A stretch of 64,000 nucleotides of DNA from Opisthorchis felineus. Taxonomy: Eukaryota > Platyhelminthes > Trematoda > Opisthorchiida > Opisthorchiidae. The translations under genes and the position numbers were made by a program. Within the stretch, counting starts at the first letter, position 1, and every line of letters begins with the position of its first letter. The notes beneath the pieces were generated by a model. The model saw only the letters and a program-made list of their open reading frames with translations, had not been told where the DNA came from and did no database searches. Positions 23,279 to 37,800 of this stretch are shown here, piece after piece. The DNA is taken from positions 79,413 through 143,412 of the forward strand of contig SJOL01002787.1 of assembly GCA_004794785.1 (NCBI GenBank), in the 5' to 3' direction.

Positions 23279-26200
23279 GCAATCGTAATATTCTTACGGG
23301 ACTCGATTCAGTAGCGTGACTTGTCACAACAACACGCCGATGTTGGTTTGAGCATATCGTCTTTCGTATGGTCATTACCCATGACCACTTCCATTCTTCA
23401 GGGCAAAATAGTTCACCGTTTGAAAGTCTTGCAAAAAGTTATATAGACACAAAGTCTAGATGGGTAAGTGGGATTTTCTAAGCTAACGGCAGGTGAAGCG
23501 ATTCTCCAAAAGAAAATGATAATTTAGTCATTTATTTATGAGGCTAACTACCTGGTGTCTGATTTTCCTGTCAGAATTTATAAAGTGCATCTTTTGTTCC
23601 CATATGACATAAAGTAGATGCTTTGACTCCAAACAGAAAATGTTTTTTTATGATCTCCTCGCTTTATCGTTCATCGATGTGGTTGAACAGCTTTCAGATG
23701 AAAATCTAGCTGGATCACGCCATGTAGCATAGAAGCCATGTCAAGTTCAATTAGGCTGATCCTGTATGTCAGGAATCACCCCTGGTCCAGTCTTCCTTCA
23801 TCCAGGCCGTGGTATTCAGTTTAGTCGTAATTTCTTTCAATTTGAACGTTCGTTTCAGTGAACAACGCTAGAAATAATAGTTTAACATAAATTTCCTCTT
23901 TGGCTTTCTGTCCCCTTGGGACAGCGAACTTTAGAGTTCCCTGAACTCCTAAGACAACTAATAACCAGATTCCAACAGCCCGGAACTGTGTCTTTTCTGT
24001 GCGAGATCATAGAACCATTCAGCCATAAATCGTCAAACTGTAAGCCCAATGAGTTTGTGTATATGCTGGTCAGACTGATTGGACCACTAGCTGGCTCCTT
24101 GTCGTTGGTAAAAAACAAAAGGTTTGTGCTGGTATGAATTTGGGGCTAAGTTTGGGTTATTGGTACTAACGTCAAACCGAACGTGATCAGCCTGAAGATC
24201 TTTTGGAGGCCATCAATCGAGTTAATTTTCTTGGCAAAGCTATAAACTTTGGCATTTATTCTTATCGCATCGATTTTCTGAAAAAAAATCGTTCAGCTGT
24301 AGCACCCCTTTAGATGCCTAACTGCCATGCCACCAGAAAGAAGCACGAGGTCTTGGATACTGCCAGGTTGCCGAAGCCCAGACAGCGGAGGTCAAGAGGT
24401 TTGAACCACAGGCCTTCCGGTCTGTGGTCATTGAATTCGGTCAGTAAATTCGCGCTTTAACCACTGAGCCACCTCGCCTCATCGATTTTCTCGTGTCATC
24501 TGTTTATTTCTTCAAGTTACACTGAAAAACTTCACCAGGTGAACGATCGCAACAATGCATCTTGGAGATAGTCATCAACGCAAATCTGTGTGGGAATGGG
24601 TAAACATTTGGCAAACTAGTGATCCGATCGATTCCACAGCAGAACCCAGCAGCTGTTGAGAAGAGAGGGAATGCAGCCTACTTGAGAATACTCACTGAAA
24701 AGTCTGTGTTGGTCCACAGTAGGCACGTTTATGTCCGACGAGTTTGATTATGCTTATGCATGTGCACCTTCAGATCAGGCGAATGCGTATGGCTGTGACT
24801 GCACGACGTTATATGGCCTATTTGAATGACCCGCCTTTCTTAAAGAGACTTCTCCTTCGTTATTTACACTGTCAAATGGGTGGATGCGTCCGATTCGCGT
24901 CTATCCCCAATGACAGCTTCCAGTGTAGAACGTAAACGAAGTGGATGCTGTATATCATCGCTCACGGCCGCAATTCTAAACGGCATGACTGTCCCTTTCA
25001 AAGTCTGTTCACCAAACTTCATAGTGAAGAACAAGTGAACAGTTAGAATTCACAGTTGCACGTCGAATTCTTTCTGTTCGACACATGAATGAGAGCATAC
25101 ATATACACTTACATGGCAGTCGGAACCAAATGGTCGTTATCCTGTCAGACGTAACTTAGGTTGTTCACAGTTTTCAGCATCCTATGATCGATCACTGCAG
25201 ATCTAGTCCCTCTTCCCAGACTGCCTTGTGTGGTTCTGAACAGTAGGACGTACAACTAACATCTTAAAGTTGTATACTTACTATCCGATTCCCCTGTTTG
25301 AGTATCTTAGCTGATGGGGCCGTGGACCATGCAGATCTTTCACTCCCATCCCTGTTAGGAAGAGCTTCAGTTTTCCAGGTTCCGAGTTGAAACTGACATT
25401 TGCGCCTACTCTTGTGTTTGTAGCTGGCTTTGGTACCAGATGAAAATCGATAACCACCTTCAGTTATCGTGAGCATTTGGCTCAATGTATTTCAGCCTCC
25501 TCAGTGATGCATCGATGGTTACCATTGAATTGTTTTGGAGATCAGATTGTGTAAATGTGTGGATGACCTTTTGCAACTCATCCTGCTCTCATGAATATGA
25601 AAACGGTGTTTTCTTGGATAGGACACTCCTGCTGAAGGAAGCAGTAGAGCCTGATCGCCAAAATGCCTTGCATTACGGTTTTCCGTGGTTGGGGGACCGA
25701 CTGCCCCCCCTTTGCTTCCCTTCCTTGCCTTTCTGAACCTGCGTAATTAGACAAACTAACTAATCCCGGCCAGCTCGGCTGTTCATCTGAACTGGCTGTC
25801 CACCCTCAGTAAGGATGGGATAATTATCAGGTGACTGTTTGGATGTTTTATTTGTGCCTCTTGAGAAGCTATTCGGCATAAACCACCCAGGTCTTTTGCA
25901 CCGACCCACCTGATGGGCGTAAAGTAATTTATTACATGACCGACTAGCTATCATTTGTAGGTTGTCAACCGTTATTTCCGGAGAAAAATCCGATTAAGAC
26001 GGACACTTCAGCTTTCCTGACACTAACGAATAGTTTCCAGTTCACGATTTCCGGTGCATGGTAACTACGCAATCGCTTTTCCTTCCAAAATTAAGTAAGC
26101 GGCGAAATTATAAAATAGGTGAAATTCGTTTGCCAGACATTTGATTGATATCAGCGTCAATGTTCTTCCTTTAATGCCCTGGGGAAATTAACATCATCGT

Positions 26201-29200
26201 ATGCATGTTTTTTTCAGCCGAAACACAAAAATGCTAATTTGCTCCATAATTCAACCTGATAAAAACGAATGGCTTTGCTTATCGAAAACTGACACAACTG
26301 GATGGTTAGCTGACTATCTGAACAGCTAACAGAAGATTTTCTCCTGCTGTGTATGCATGCGTTTCAACATGCGTGTGCCGTTTGCGTACAAAGAAATTGT
26401 ACCTTCTAGCTGGGGAAGAGTTGTCAGTGTGCAGACATATTTTGTCCTTGTGTGCAGTCAGAAATGTCCGACCCAGTGCTCTTGGTTAAACAGACCGGAT
26501 CACTTCCATTCTACTGAGCCTGTATTGTTGGATTTCCCCCTGACTGCTGCAGAATGAATATTTCTGAGTGGATTAGATTTGCCAGGTGCAGTCTTCCTGG
26601 AGATGGTGATAACCCCCACGAAGTCATGAGTGTCGGATGACCTCTAAAGGCACAGCGCTAGACCAAAGCGAAGCGAAAAAACATCTGCACATGGAGATGT
26701 TTTACAAATAGGTGACTGAAATCCAGGTACCAACGTTCATCAGCATGACAATACAAACCTCTAACCGCTTACGGATTAGCTCGCTTGATGTTCGGCATTA
26801 GCTGAATATGTGGGGACAGTATAAATAGCCTGTAGTTCGTACATGCTTCATGGCTTTATTGGCCTTCAGTTTAAAGGTAGATTAAAATTACTGGCGATGC
26901 GTGGGAGAAGCATTCAATGTTTTTGGTTCTTAGTCCTTCTTTATTACTCAAAATCTCAAAACTAACAAAAAAACGTAAGAGAATCCAGGAGAACACTTGA
27001 TTTCCGAGTAAGGACCAAGGACTTTGGCCAAGCCTAGGGTAGAGCACTGTGATGATCGCACTCGAAACACCTACATTTCTTCCGCGAGTCAACATCTGTC
27101 ATTCTATCACTGTTGACTAGCCATCACACTCCGTAAATTGCAGTAATCCATGAAGCTTCTAGGGGATTTAAGGGGTAGTAATGGATCAGTTTATACGCCA
27201 AAGGCGTTCACAACTTTCTCGCCCATTTTACTCGACCAAACCAGACCAGTCGGCAATAAAGGAGGTCAGTACAACAAATTGGAATTCGTTAGCTTAATGA
27301 GAAGTTCCAGACAATCATGACACAGCTATTCTCCGTGCAGTTGATGGACTATTTTTCACCAGCCCTGTGTTGTTGCCATCTCCGACAACCTGATGAAATT
27401 ATCTGAATATAAAACTCGGAGCAGTGGAGCTATGTTGCCCCATGGACAGCAATTAGCCTTGAATGTAGTCTACCTCTGGTGTAGTAGATATCTGATAACA
27501 TTAACCTGCAGTATCATGTTAGTCGGACAAATATCAGAACAAGGTATTCCTGCTGCCAGAACAAATCATATAAACCTCAGAATACTGCATTCATTTTCGG
27601 AAAAGTTTTGGAAACAGTCGGTAGATTCATTGCTGAGCAACGCTTCCTTTTTGCCACAAGATCTTCGTCAGGCCAAGTGACTAGGTTGGTCGAGATTTAA
27701 GGAGGAAGGAAAACCAATCAGCCAAGTCAGGCTGTGCGAAATAACTCTTCTGTATCAGCCTTAGCTGTCGTAAGATTATTTACTTGCGCTGCCTCTACGA
27801 CGTTCCGGCTTTCAGACCTCCAAACATAATACACAGTACAATGATTATCAACCGTAACAAATAATTAGTTGCTTTTAAAATAAAACTAAGCACAGAAACC
27901 ATGTGAAGTTCGACTGATAAAACAAAGCGTTCACTCCAGGAGGCAAGGTTAAATTTCGCAAAAAATGGACTTAATCCAGATGCCAAAAAAACTTCCTCAG
28001 TTAACCCACTCTAGCAAGGCTCTCCTATGGTCAGCCACCAAGTTCGTGAAAAAAACGGGGTTACCTGGTGGACATTTCAAAGAGTTTGTTTTTGTCTGAA
28101 CAGTATTTGTTACGTCACAGTCGGCCTCTTTGTCTTCTCCAACCTAAAATTATCCCACTCTGTGCGACCGCGTAACATTCACGATCCCCTATTTGTTGCA
28201 TTTTAGTTCCCGTTGGAGCTGTCATCGCAATGGTCATTGGAATCATCCTGTTTGTGCTGCTCATCCTTTTCTGCATTTGCAAACGATGTGTTTTCAAACG
28301 ACGTAAAAAGGATCGCGGAGGAAAGAAGGGGAAAGCCGACATGCGAAATGTCCAATTGTTGGGAAAAGGGCTAGCAAAAGACAAGGTTCGTAAGAGATAA
28401 TCAATTTACAATCCTTTTTTCTATCCGCATGTGCCTGATGATACCTGACAATCCCAGGGCTGCATTTTTGCAACAACGCGATTACCTGCCTCTGTTGTTT
28501 GGCTTTACAGAAGAAGCCTAGGACAAACCCCACACGCACATATATACAGCTTCCCTTTTCACAAGTAATTTTAGACGCAATCTTTGAAAACTGGGGCATT
28601 TAAAGAATTCGTTTCTTTTTTGTCTAAAATGGAATCAACATAGCACTATCAGACTGGTGCCAAACGGGTAGAATTTTTTCGAGTGATGCTTTGAAAGTTA
28701 CGGGTTTGAACCGAGGAAAAACGATAACGCGTTTCTTTTGAAACCAATGACTTTTCACAGATACCGAAAGAATTTGAATAAATGCCAATCAAGCAGTAAA
28801 AAGATAAATCTTTGGTAGTCATTTCGACCTCGGTCGATCAGCACATCTACTCAAATATTTAAGTCCAGGTCGAAACGCTGTTTTTGTGTTGATGGAAAGA
28901 TTGATAAGGTTTTGAACACGAATACGCCAAATTTACCTGGTAACAGGACCACCAGTTTTCCTTGGGCAATAGAGGAAGGAATACATTGATGGCAATGGTT
29001 TTGAGCATCAAAGTCCACACCTCCGTTGTTTTAGTGAACACCTTTTCTAACGTTGGATCGTTTATTCCTACGAAAAAGGGTTAGGGTGTGTTGCCGTAAA
29101 TCCTACAGCTCCAAATACCTACGGTGCCAAACCAAACAGAAGAGCAACACTTTTCGGCCATTACCACTGTTTGTAGTTTATCGAAAGTTTGTCCAAATGT

Positions 29201-32200
29201 AAGCAGCCATCCTGTTCAGGACAGTGGCTAGACTGAAAAAAAATACTGATGGAACCAACCGTCGACACTGTCTGAGTATTATGCACAGCAACTGCATAGG
29301 GTATCTCTAGGAAAAGCGCTATGAACGAACAGCCGGATGAATATGGTCTCGACAGAGGGTGAAACCCCAGATTACAGTGCTTGTTACATCATGTTCATTG
29401 TTAAGCAGGTTTGTCGGGTTGCGCAGAAACCCAACAAACTTAAAATTAGCACGAGCCTGACAGGAGATAAAATGGACGGTCGAAGTCGAAAATATCGTAT
29501 GTGTGTATGCAGACAAACACATATGTTATATTAGGTCTCCAAACGACAACAACAACAACAAAGATTCGTATATCACGCGAAGTGCACAATATCTAATTTC
29601 CACGACGTTCTGAACCGTCAGTGAGTTCACGTTTGTACTCTCGTTGGCGCCAGATGCACATTCCAAACGCTCGTGTTTCCGTAGCCGAGTTGAAAATGTC
29701 TCCATTTAAACGTTCAATATTTGTTTCAGAATTTTTACGGCTGCTTTCAGCAGATCAAAAGGAAAACTCGCAAAAATTACACGCCGGGAGACTTGGTTTT
29801 AAACCACACGCAAACAACAGATTAATAACCAGAAAATGATCATGTACCGGTTATGAAAAGCCACCCATTGTAGTTAAATGGTTCATCGTACATGAATGCT
29901 CGCTCACGTTTTCACGGTTTAAGAAACATTTTGGCGGTTGCACGAGCAATTTACCCTAGATCTCACGGTTCAGTAACAAAAACCCACAAAGAGGACTGTC
30001 ATTTCATTTGAACGAAGAGAAAACAAAGGCACACGAGGGAAAAATCTAACCGTGGCATTTATCACGTTTGTCTCAGTTACTTTTCAAGGGATTCAGTTTA
30101 TTTTGATTGTCTAGTCTGTGTTTCAGCATCAGGCCCACAGAAATAATTGGAACATTATCCGAGTATGCTTAGCTGCATTCTAACAGGGACATTCGGCAGT
30201 CATTTCCAAGGTCACCAATGAACACTGACTTCTCCAAAGGATGGGGTGATGTTCCGCGGAAGTTCTGGCTTTAACCAGATACGGATGACGAATCTTGACA
30301 GTTTCTTACTGCTGATCGTTCACCTTAAAAATTCAATAGGAGATCCATTTTTTAACACCACAATGGGCAGCCAAAGAGACACTACCGTTGACAGGCTCAC
30401 AGTTCGTAAACAGACAGCTTACAGTGTTTATCTTGCTGATGAGATACCAAGGAAAGCACCCAGGCTATCTTGAGGAAACAGTTGATAAAATGGCTGTTAA
30501 CTCGTGTTTTGATAAAGAGAATGTTTTATCGTCTTAGAATAAAAACGCACACTTTGTTTCGATACCAATATTCCCATATTTGTATCCCAAAGATAACACG
30601 GGGAAGCTGTTATAACAATGCATAAAATCCGGTGCACGAAGCACTTATTACGGAACGGGTCCACCTCTCAAACGTTACTAGGCGTCGTTGTAAACCGTTG
30701 TTTATATCTGCACACACCTCCCTTCACATGCTTTAGAGTTTGCCTGTCTGGTAAGCTACCTATCGGAATGCATGCATTTTCAACCAAGAATCGATAGACA
30801 ATATCTATCTGCAGAGGTTTACAGATGGGTCAGGCTTTTCGTAACTCGCCAATGCTTGGAAAAGTACTGTACGACTCTCATCTTTGCCAGATGTCCTCAG
30901 TAATGTGAATCCTCGGAAGAACAGAGAAAATTTAAATCTAACAGAGATTTGGCCGTGTAAGTGAAGCCAATATACGCTGAAAAGCCAAGAAGTAGTGTAC
31001 AGCTGTTTCATTCATTAAAATCCCCGCATCGCACACGACCAACAATCTAAAATTAGCTCAGAGGAAGAATAAAATTCAACGGACGAATGAAACTTCCATC
31101 TGAGAAAAGTTCACTCAAGGAGCCCGTCAACGCATGACCACGTGATATGGATTTCGACGAATGAAACCCATCTGAGAATTCGGTGCCCGAGGAGCCAGTC
31201 AACACATGTGACCGTGTGATGTGGATCCTGTGATTGAAGGGTGAGCTGCGCCATATCCTGTCTAAGTGCGAGTTAGCCACACTGCTGACCGAAGGGTTAA
31301 GTGTTCAAACTACTAACCAGGTGGTCGCGGGTTCAAGACTCCATGACGTTTAGCGAGGTGCACACTACTGACGGTTCCAAGCAAGAATGAAACAGCTGTA
31401 CAGTGCTTCTCGGATTTAAGCATAAAATAGCTTCACTTACAGGACGAAATCTCCACAAAAATCCCCAGATCTTCTCACGCTACCAACAAAATTCAAACCT
31501 TGTAGCAAACTTTAAACAGGCATTCGCTGATCAACCCGGTACAACAGCTAGATCCCTCTCCTCATGTTAATCATCCCTTCGCCAGTATCGTTTTCCATAC
31601 TTATTTTTTAAACCACTAGCTCTTAGTTTCTTGTCAGCAGCAAAAAGTTCAGATGGGAAGATGGTTCAACTAGATCATTGTTGGAAGCAATCATAGACTG
31701 TGTATTAGATCACACGACTCCACTGTATTTCTTGGATTGTTTTAGCGGATTCCAAATGCGTTGATGTAGATAAGTTACGCTTCCTGTGCTTGACGGAAGA
31801 ACGAATGTTCGAGGTAAACTCATTCCTACCACAGGCAAAATGAATCAAGGTCGTTTGGGAGGAAAGCGCACTGGATAAAGGACTACCGATAGCTGGCGTA
31901 TAGAATTTCCTACTGAACACCTGACCACACAAGGGTAAAAGTTACTGGACTTATCAGATATATTGATCCGTTTGTCAAATTGGCATACTGGTGTGCCAGA
32001 ACATGCTTTGGTTTCGGTCTGTCACGTGGCTTTCAAAGCTACGAGAATAAGCTCCACACGTCAAACAGTAACATGGAAGATTTTCAAATCTACAGTTGAG
32101 TAATGCTAGCGGGTGCCAGGTGAACTCAAGTTTTGGAACATAGTATGGTTCGTGTGTGTTAATGTTACCTCGTTTCATTGCTCAAAAATAGGCTTTCTTT

Positions 32201-34817
32201 ACACAGGTCTAAGTAACTTTCAAATACTTTCTAGGATGGTATTGCTTGTTTCCGGATAACGTTTCCTAAGGCAAGGTGGGATCAAACCCCATGGCGGAAA
32301 GGCCTCCACGAGATGAACTATTACAATGACCTCAAAACATTATAATGCGATAAATTAAGCGCAGCGTTCTGTTGGCTTCAGCAAAGGTCACTATTTGCAG
32401 AACTCTTCAATCAACTGCACTACGTCCAGGTTTTCATGGTGAATAAGGAACGCTGAATAGTTGAACCCCGACGTCTCTTAGCTCTCACGTGGCTCAGTAT
32501 GGTCAGTCATGATTAGCCTGGGAGGCTACAACGGCATCCACTGCTCAGTATGCCTATACTGCCAATTTGTGTATCACAAGGCTGACCAAATAAGAAAGTG
32601 GAAACAGGTGTGGTGTTGTGTGAACTGAGCCTTGTGTAAAGCTACGTGAACGCTTTCCCGTGCGACGTCAACTAGAGAGGAAGAACATCGGATCCAGAAT
32701 AACATTGGGCATCAGATTTTCCAAGATCCTTTTCGATTGCGTAGTTCGTTATGCAGACACTCCAAGGATGAGAAGTGCTCTCCACTGATTTGAATGCCTT
32801 TCGGGGAAACAGCCAAATTCCTCACATACTAGTGCAATAATAAAACGTAATTAACAGTTGATGTAATCACTGTGTTTGTTTTGTGTTTGGTCGACAATTA
32901 GCACAAACTCTAATTCTTAGTATTACGTTTTTATTTTTTTAATACCTTTCAAGCTTCATTCTTATTCTAAATTTACTGTCCATGGGAAAATATGGCCAAA
33001 ATAGCATTTCTTGAAAGTTGATAATTTGCGTATGAACAGAATTTGATGTTCTCAGCAAAGATTACATATATTACCACTGGAGCAGTCTACTCATAGCTTA
33101 CTATAAGCTCTCCTGAACGGATTTAGTTTCTGACTTGAGCAGTCCAGAGAAAGTCAGTAAAATGAGTCGGAAAATTCTGTGGGAGAACACCTGCTGGCCA
33201 AACCGACCAGGGCAGAAATTCCTACGTCCGAGGTTAGAGTAACTGCCTTTCAGCAATCCTAATTTAAAAGCTGCACTCGTCCACCCTGTCCCAATCCTCC
33301 AACTCGAGCAATTAGGAATTATTCATCGATTTGTGTAATCGTTAATGATTTCCTAGTTGTGTATTACAGACTATCCCTCAAGCGTCGTTGAGGAAATGGT
33401 CTTCACCGGTTTCAAAAAGTCACTTTATGAAAATGAACAGCTAAAACAGCGGTATTCTTCTGGTGTCACTTCACTTAACCTTGCTAAGTGAATGGTGACT
33501 AACTGCATCAGAGCCAGTCAGTTAAACCCAGACAGACAACAGCTCGAACACTAAAGAAACAACTTGCAACAAAGGCCTAATGAAAGGGTTATTCCACATA
33601 ATACACTTAGACTTCTGGTTACAAATTGCTTGTATGTCGAAGTTAAAATGCATTATTTTACCACCCGGAGAAAGTGAACAGACATTGAGCAGATCCATCA
33701 AACACCTGATTAGATAATTACAAAATTTTTTAAGCTTGAGCTTCTAGCGTTCCGTAACTGAAGTTGCATTGCTCGAAACACTCACTAAATTAGACGATTT
33801 GAGCCCAGGTTCAACTTTTATGTAAGCTGGTGGCTTAAAAATGCAATCACCATTGAAGGTTTCTTGAACAGACAGGAATAATCGGATGTCGTACAGGGAA
33901 GAGCTTTTTTTAAATTTACAGGATGACTTGGAAGAGCTTGAAACACACATGGAGGACAACGAAGGTGCAGAGGAAAAGGAAGAAGTGCATCTGGGAAAAC
34001 TCCAATACTCCATCGATTACGATTTTAGCCAAGGCGTGGTATGTTCAGATTGCGATTCTTCCGTGATTTGACTTAGAATTCTATGGAGCTGTTCTATTCT
34101 GCATTTCCTTAAATACTTATAACATACTGATGGCGTAGGGGGAAAATGAGGGACCCACAAAGAAGAGGATTTTTTGTTTGTTCGCAGACCATCAATGAAC
34201 AAAATACAAATCGTTATTTGAATAAAGAATAATTTATACCGTCACGAAGAGACTGGATCTTATCGTGGTGTGACGGTTTGGGCACCTCAGCGACCCACTG
34301 AGCTACACTGGGGGGTGTCCCCGCGATACTCACAGAGTCTGTCATACCAGGTTGGTCAATGGTTAGAGGTCTGGCAAACACAGTCTCCTGGCCCTCCAGA
34401 TTGGGGTTGGAACGTGTGGCGACCTGTTCCATAGAAGTGGTAATGCATTTGAATTTCCCGCCAAAAACCGCGGCCTTGTGGTTAGGCTTTTGAGTCAAAG
34501 GCTTTGGTTGAGGGCCCTAATCGTCCTCCTGTCTAGGTGTGGGCGCCCTGACAGTATCCCAGCCCAAGTAAAAATTGTACGGCAGCGAAGCATCGGTGTT
34601 GAACACTGATGTCATGATGTTGATGACGATGGTGACGATGATGATGATGATGATAATGATGATATGCCGTCAATATGTGTTGGACAGAGATTCAGGAAGA
34701 CGTACAGAGTTGAATCTATTCAAACTACCTCAAGTTTTATTCGTATAACTTCCGTTAGTAAGACGCCCCACCTGAGGTAACAAACGCCTATATACATATA
34801 CACATTATATATACATA

Positions 34818-34848
<31 letters not shown>

Positions 34849-37800
34849 TGCACACTTTCTAGGAGTTAGGCTAACTCAAAGCTCGGGAACACTACAAGTG
34901 TACTCAACTTATGGTCACTGTTGAAAAGCCAGAAAACTGAAACAACCAATGGTTTTTAGTTTCGGTCAGCAATGTTCAGCTCAAGTATTCCAAATGCCGT
35001 TAGATATCTACAAGGGGGTGACTTACTGTCGACGTGCTTTAGGGTTGTGGCTTCAAAAGCCATGCTGCATTCCACTGGTCAGAGATGCCGTATCAGTTGC
35101 AAAGAAGACGGAATAACCTCACCAGAGTAATCCTCAGTTGCGATCAATTTTAGCCAATACCCCTAGAAGTTCGTATGCTTACGTAGCTGTCGCAAAAGAA
35201 AACAAGTTCGAACTTGAACAAGCTTATCCAGGTAGTCCCTCCCGGAAACCATTGGATACAGTGGCTCTCAACAGAGACCTTCACAAAATTAGTCAATATT
35301 TTTGCATTTAGAAACCCACAATTAATTTGTTCTCTTTTTTGACCCTAACGTTTTCTCTTCTAACTCCTGTTAGTTAACCGTTGGCGTCATCCAAGCCACC
35401 GATCTTCCAGGCATGGACATGTCCGGAACATCAGATCCATACGTCAAGGTATTCCTGTTACCTGAAAAAAAGAAAAAGTTTGAGACCAAAGTACACAGGA
35501 AAACACTGAACCCAGTGTTCAATGAAACTTTCGTATTCAAGGTGAGTGGAAGATGTTTAAATTCTCTTTCTTTAGATGATGAAAATTGTGTAATCAATTC
35601 ATTTTATTGCAGCTAGTCGAATAAACATCGTTGAGCAAGTGTGGACTCAATTTTATTCGAAAAAAAGTTGTTTCCGAAGTAAACTGAATGGAGAGAGGCA
35701 AGAAATAACGAATCCAACAGGAGACAATTACAAGTACGCCAGTCAGATGCAAATTCAGCAAACCTGTATTAGAAATTGCGTATTCAGAGTAACAAATTAT
35801 CAATATGCTGGCAGAAATTCAAAGACTTATTAACGATTGCCATGGGTTGCCCTGGATTGAAAAAAACATGAAGAAGAGCAGCGCAAAACCTTGTGTGTCC
35901 ACGCGCACGCAGAATCTGAGTCTCACAGGTTGAAGTTACCAGGTCTTTAACGATCAACCTAGGACATCAGTCCACCTGCTGTTTTCATAAGATACATGAA
36001 AAAATCTTCAGAATTCTCTATCCAAAGTCGACCAAATTGGGCCAGTCTTTGTAAAGTGAAGGTGTTTAAATTACTCTTTAGAACCGTACATATTCCAAAG
36101 CCTTTCTATTTTCCATGATTGTCTTCTCCTCCTTCAGTTTGCATCCAAACTCGCAATTGATTTTATCCTTGTCATCTCTATCAATTAGGTACCGTACGCA
36201 GAAGTGGCAGGAAAAACGCTGGTCTTTAATGTGTACGACTTTGATCGATTTTCAAAACACGATCAGATTGGTCAGATTCAAGTGCCCTTGGGCTCTGTCG
36301 ATCTAGCTCGCGTCATTGAGGAATGGCGAGATCTGAGTCCGCCTGATGATGATGAAAAGGTGAGTTCGGTTTTTAGAACTAGAACTATTTGACCGACTTG
36401 AGACCCTACAGAAGGCTTGAAGTTATCGGACTAAACTCAGTCAGTCCTCAATAGGTTCGTCACCGTAGTAACAGATGGAAGAGAGCAGTGGTTACAGTAT
36501 TGACGATTGATTCTATGAACGAATCGGCCAATAAACAGTATGAAATACACAGAACTTACAGTCAACGACAGCTCACCTCGGTCAGAGCAGAAGAAGGGGC
36601 AGTAAGGCAGCAAGGCTTTCTGGAAGCAGTAACAATGTACACACCTACGGATACCAAAAGTCAGTCAGGGCTAATATACTTGGGTAAGGGCGTGGGAGGT
36701 AATCAATATGTTCCAAATCAAAAACGGACCGAAAATATTTGGAATAAGAGGTATCGGGTGAGTTGGGTGGAAAATTTAAACGTACGATCAGTGTTCAACG
36801 AACAGCGTGATACAGCAGCACGTGCAAACCTAACATTCTCACTTAGACCCGTTTAAAACAAGACCAGGAGACTGTGTCAGATAAGACGTATTAAGTAGAT
36901 ATTGATAGAAGTTGGCTGCCGGGTGTAGTAGGCAACTTGTTTTGGATGCCATCCGAGGGTTCCATGTTCGACCTTCGACTAGGACGACCAAGCGACCAAA
37001 ATCTGGATATTTAGCAAGGAGAAGACAAATAAAAGTTAAGTTGGAGCAACAATACGGAAGAAGAAGCGAATGGGCAATGTGATAAACAGGCATAGATCAC
37101 GTCGCTCGATACTAGTAAAAACAAATAGGAAAGGTTACCACCGGTTATTGTTAATTCACACGAGGGACCGACAGAAAAATCGCTCAGCTGTAGTACCCTT
37201 TCGGTGCCTAACTGCCATGCCACCCGAGGGAAACGTGAGGGCTGGGATACTGCCAGGTTGCCTGAGCCTAGACAGGGGAAGTCGAGAGGCAGAGGTCGGG
37301 TTCGAATCACGGACCTTCCGGTCAGTAAATTCGCACTCTAACCACTGAGCTGTCTCACCCCGAGGGATCGGCAGTATCCTGCCAACATTATCCTATCCAC
37401 TGAACTATATTGCAGAGATAGCAGGCTGGAGCAATTTGTCTTATATTCGAAACGAATCTTTCTGAAGGAACTGCATCCAGAGTTTCATAGTGAATATCAT
37501 ACCCAAACTAACCTCCCGAATTAGCCAAGGATGATATCAACGGAAATAATGCAATCTAGCACGACTTCTTTTTAAGAATTTCCCGGGGTTTTGTTTGTCC
37601 AACTAAGTGATTTTTTCTCTGTCGAAATGAAATTCATTTTCTCTCAGTCTCGTTCGAGAACAGAAGAACAAGATATCCGGATCACAGAACACATACTCCT
37701 CATTGCGACAGCCTATTGTCACAATTTTATTCCTCTCAATATGCCTTAGTTAAAAAAAGGAAAATCTTTTGCAGCGAAAAACGATTGTTTAGAAGACACT

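Larger units (their letters stand above)
23199..28206 (+). other. syt1 intron, 5.0 kb
   Basis: Separates the lumenal and transmembrane exons. Holds the AT microsatellite and one SINE, and otherwise no recognisable feature. Phase 1 junction within a Val codon. Confidence 0.8.

Noticed and set aside
31270..31345. tRNA-like stretch with TAACCAGGTGGT and GGTTCAAGACTCC
   Set aside because: Box-like motifs only. The order and spacing do not fold into a cloverleaf, and there is no acceptor stem, so at most it is another SINE remnant.
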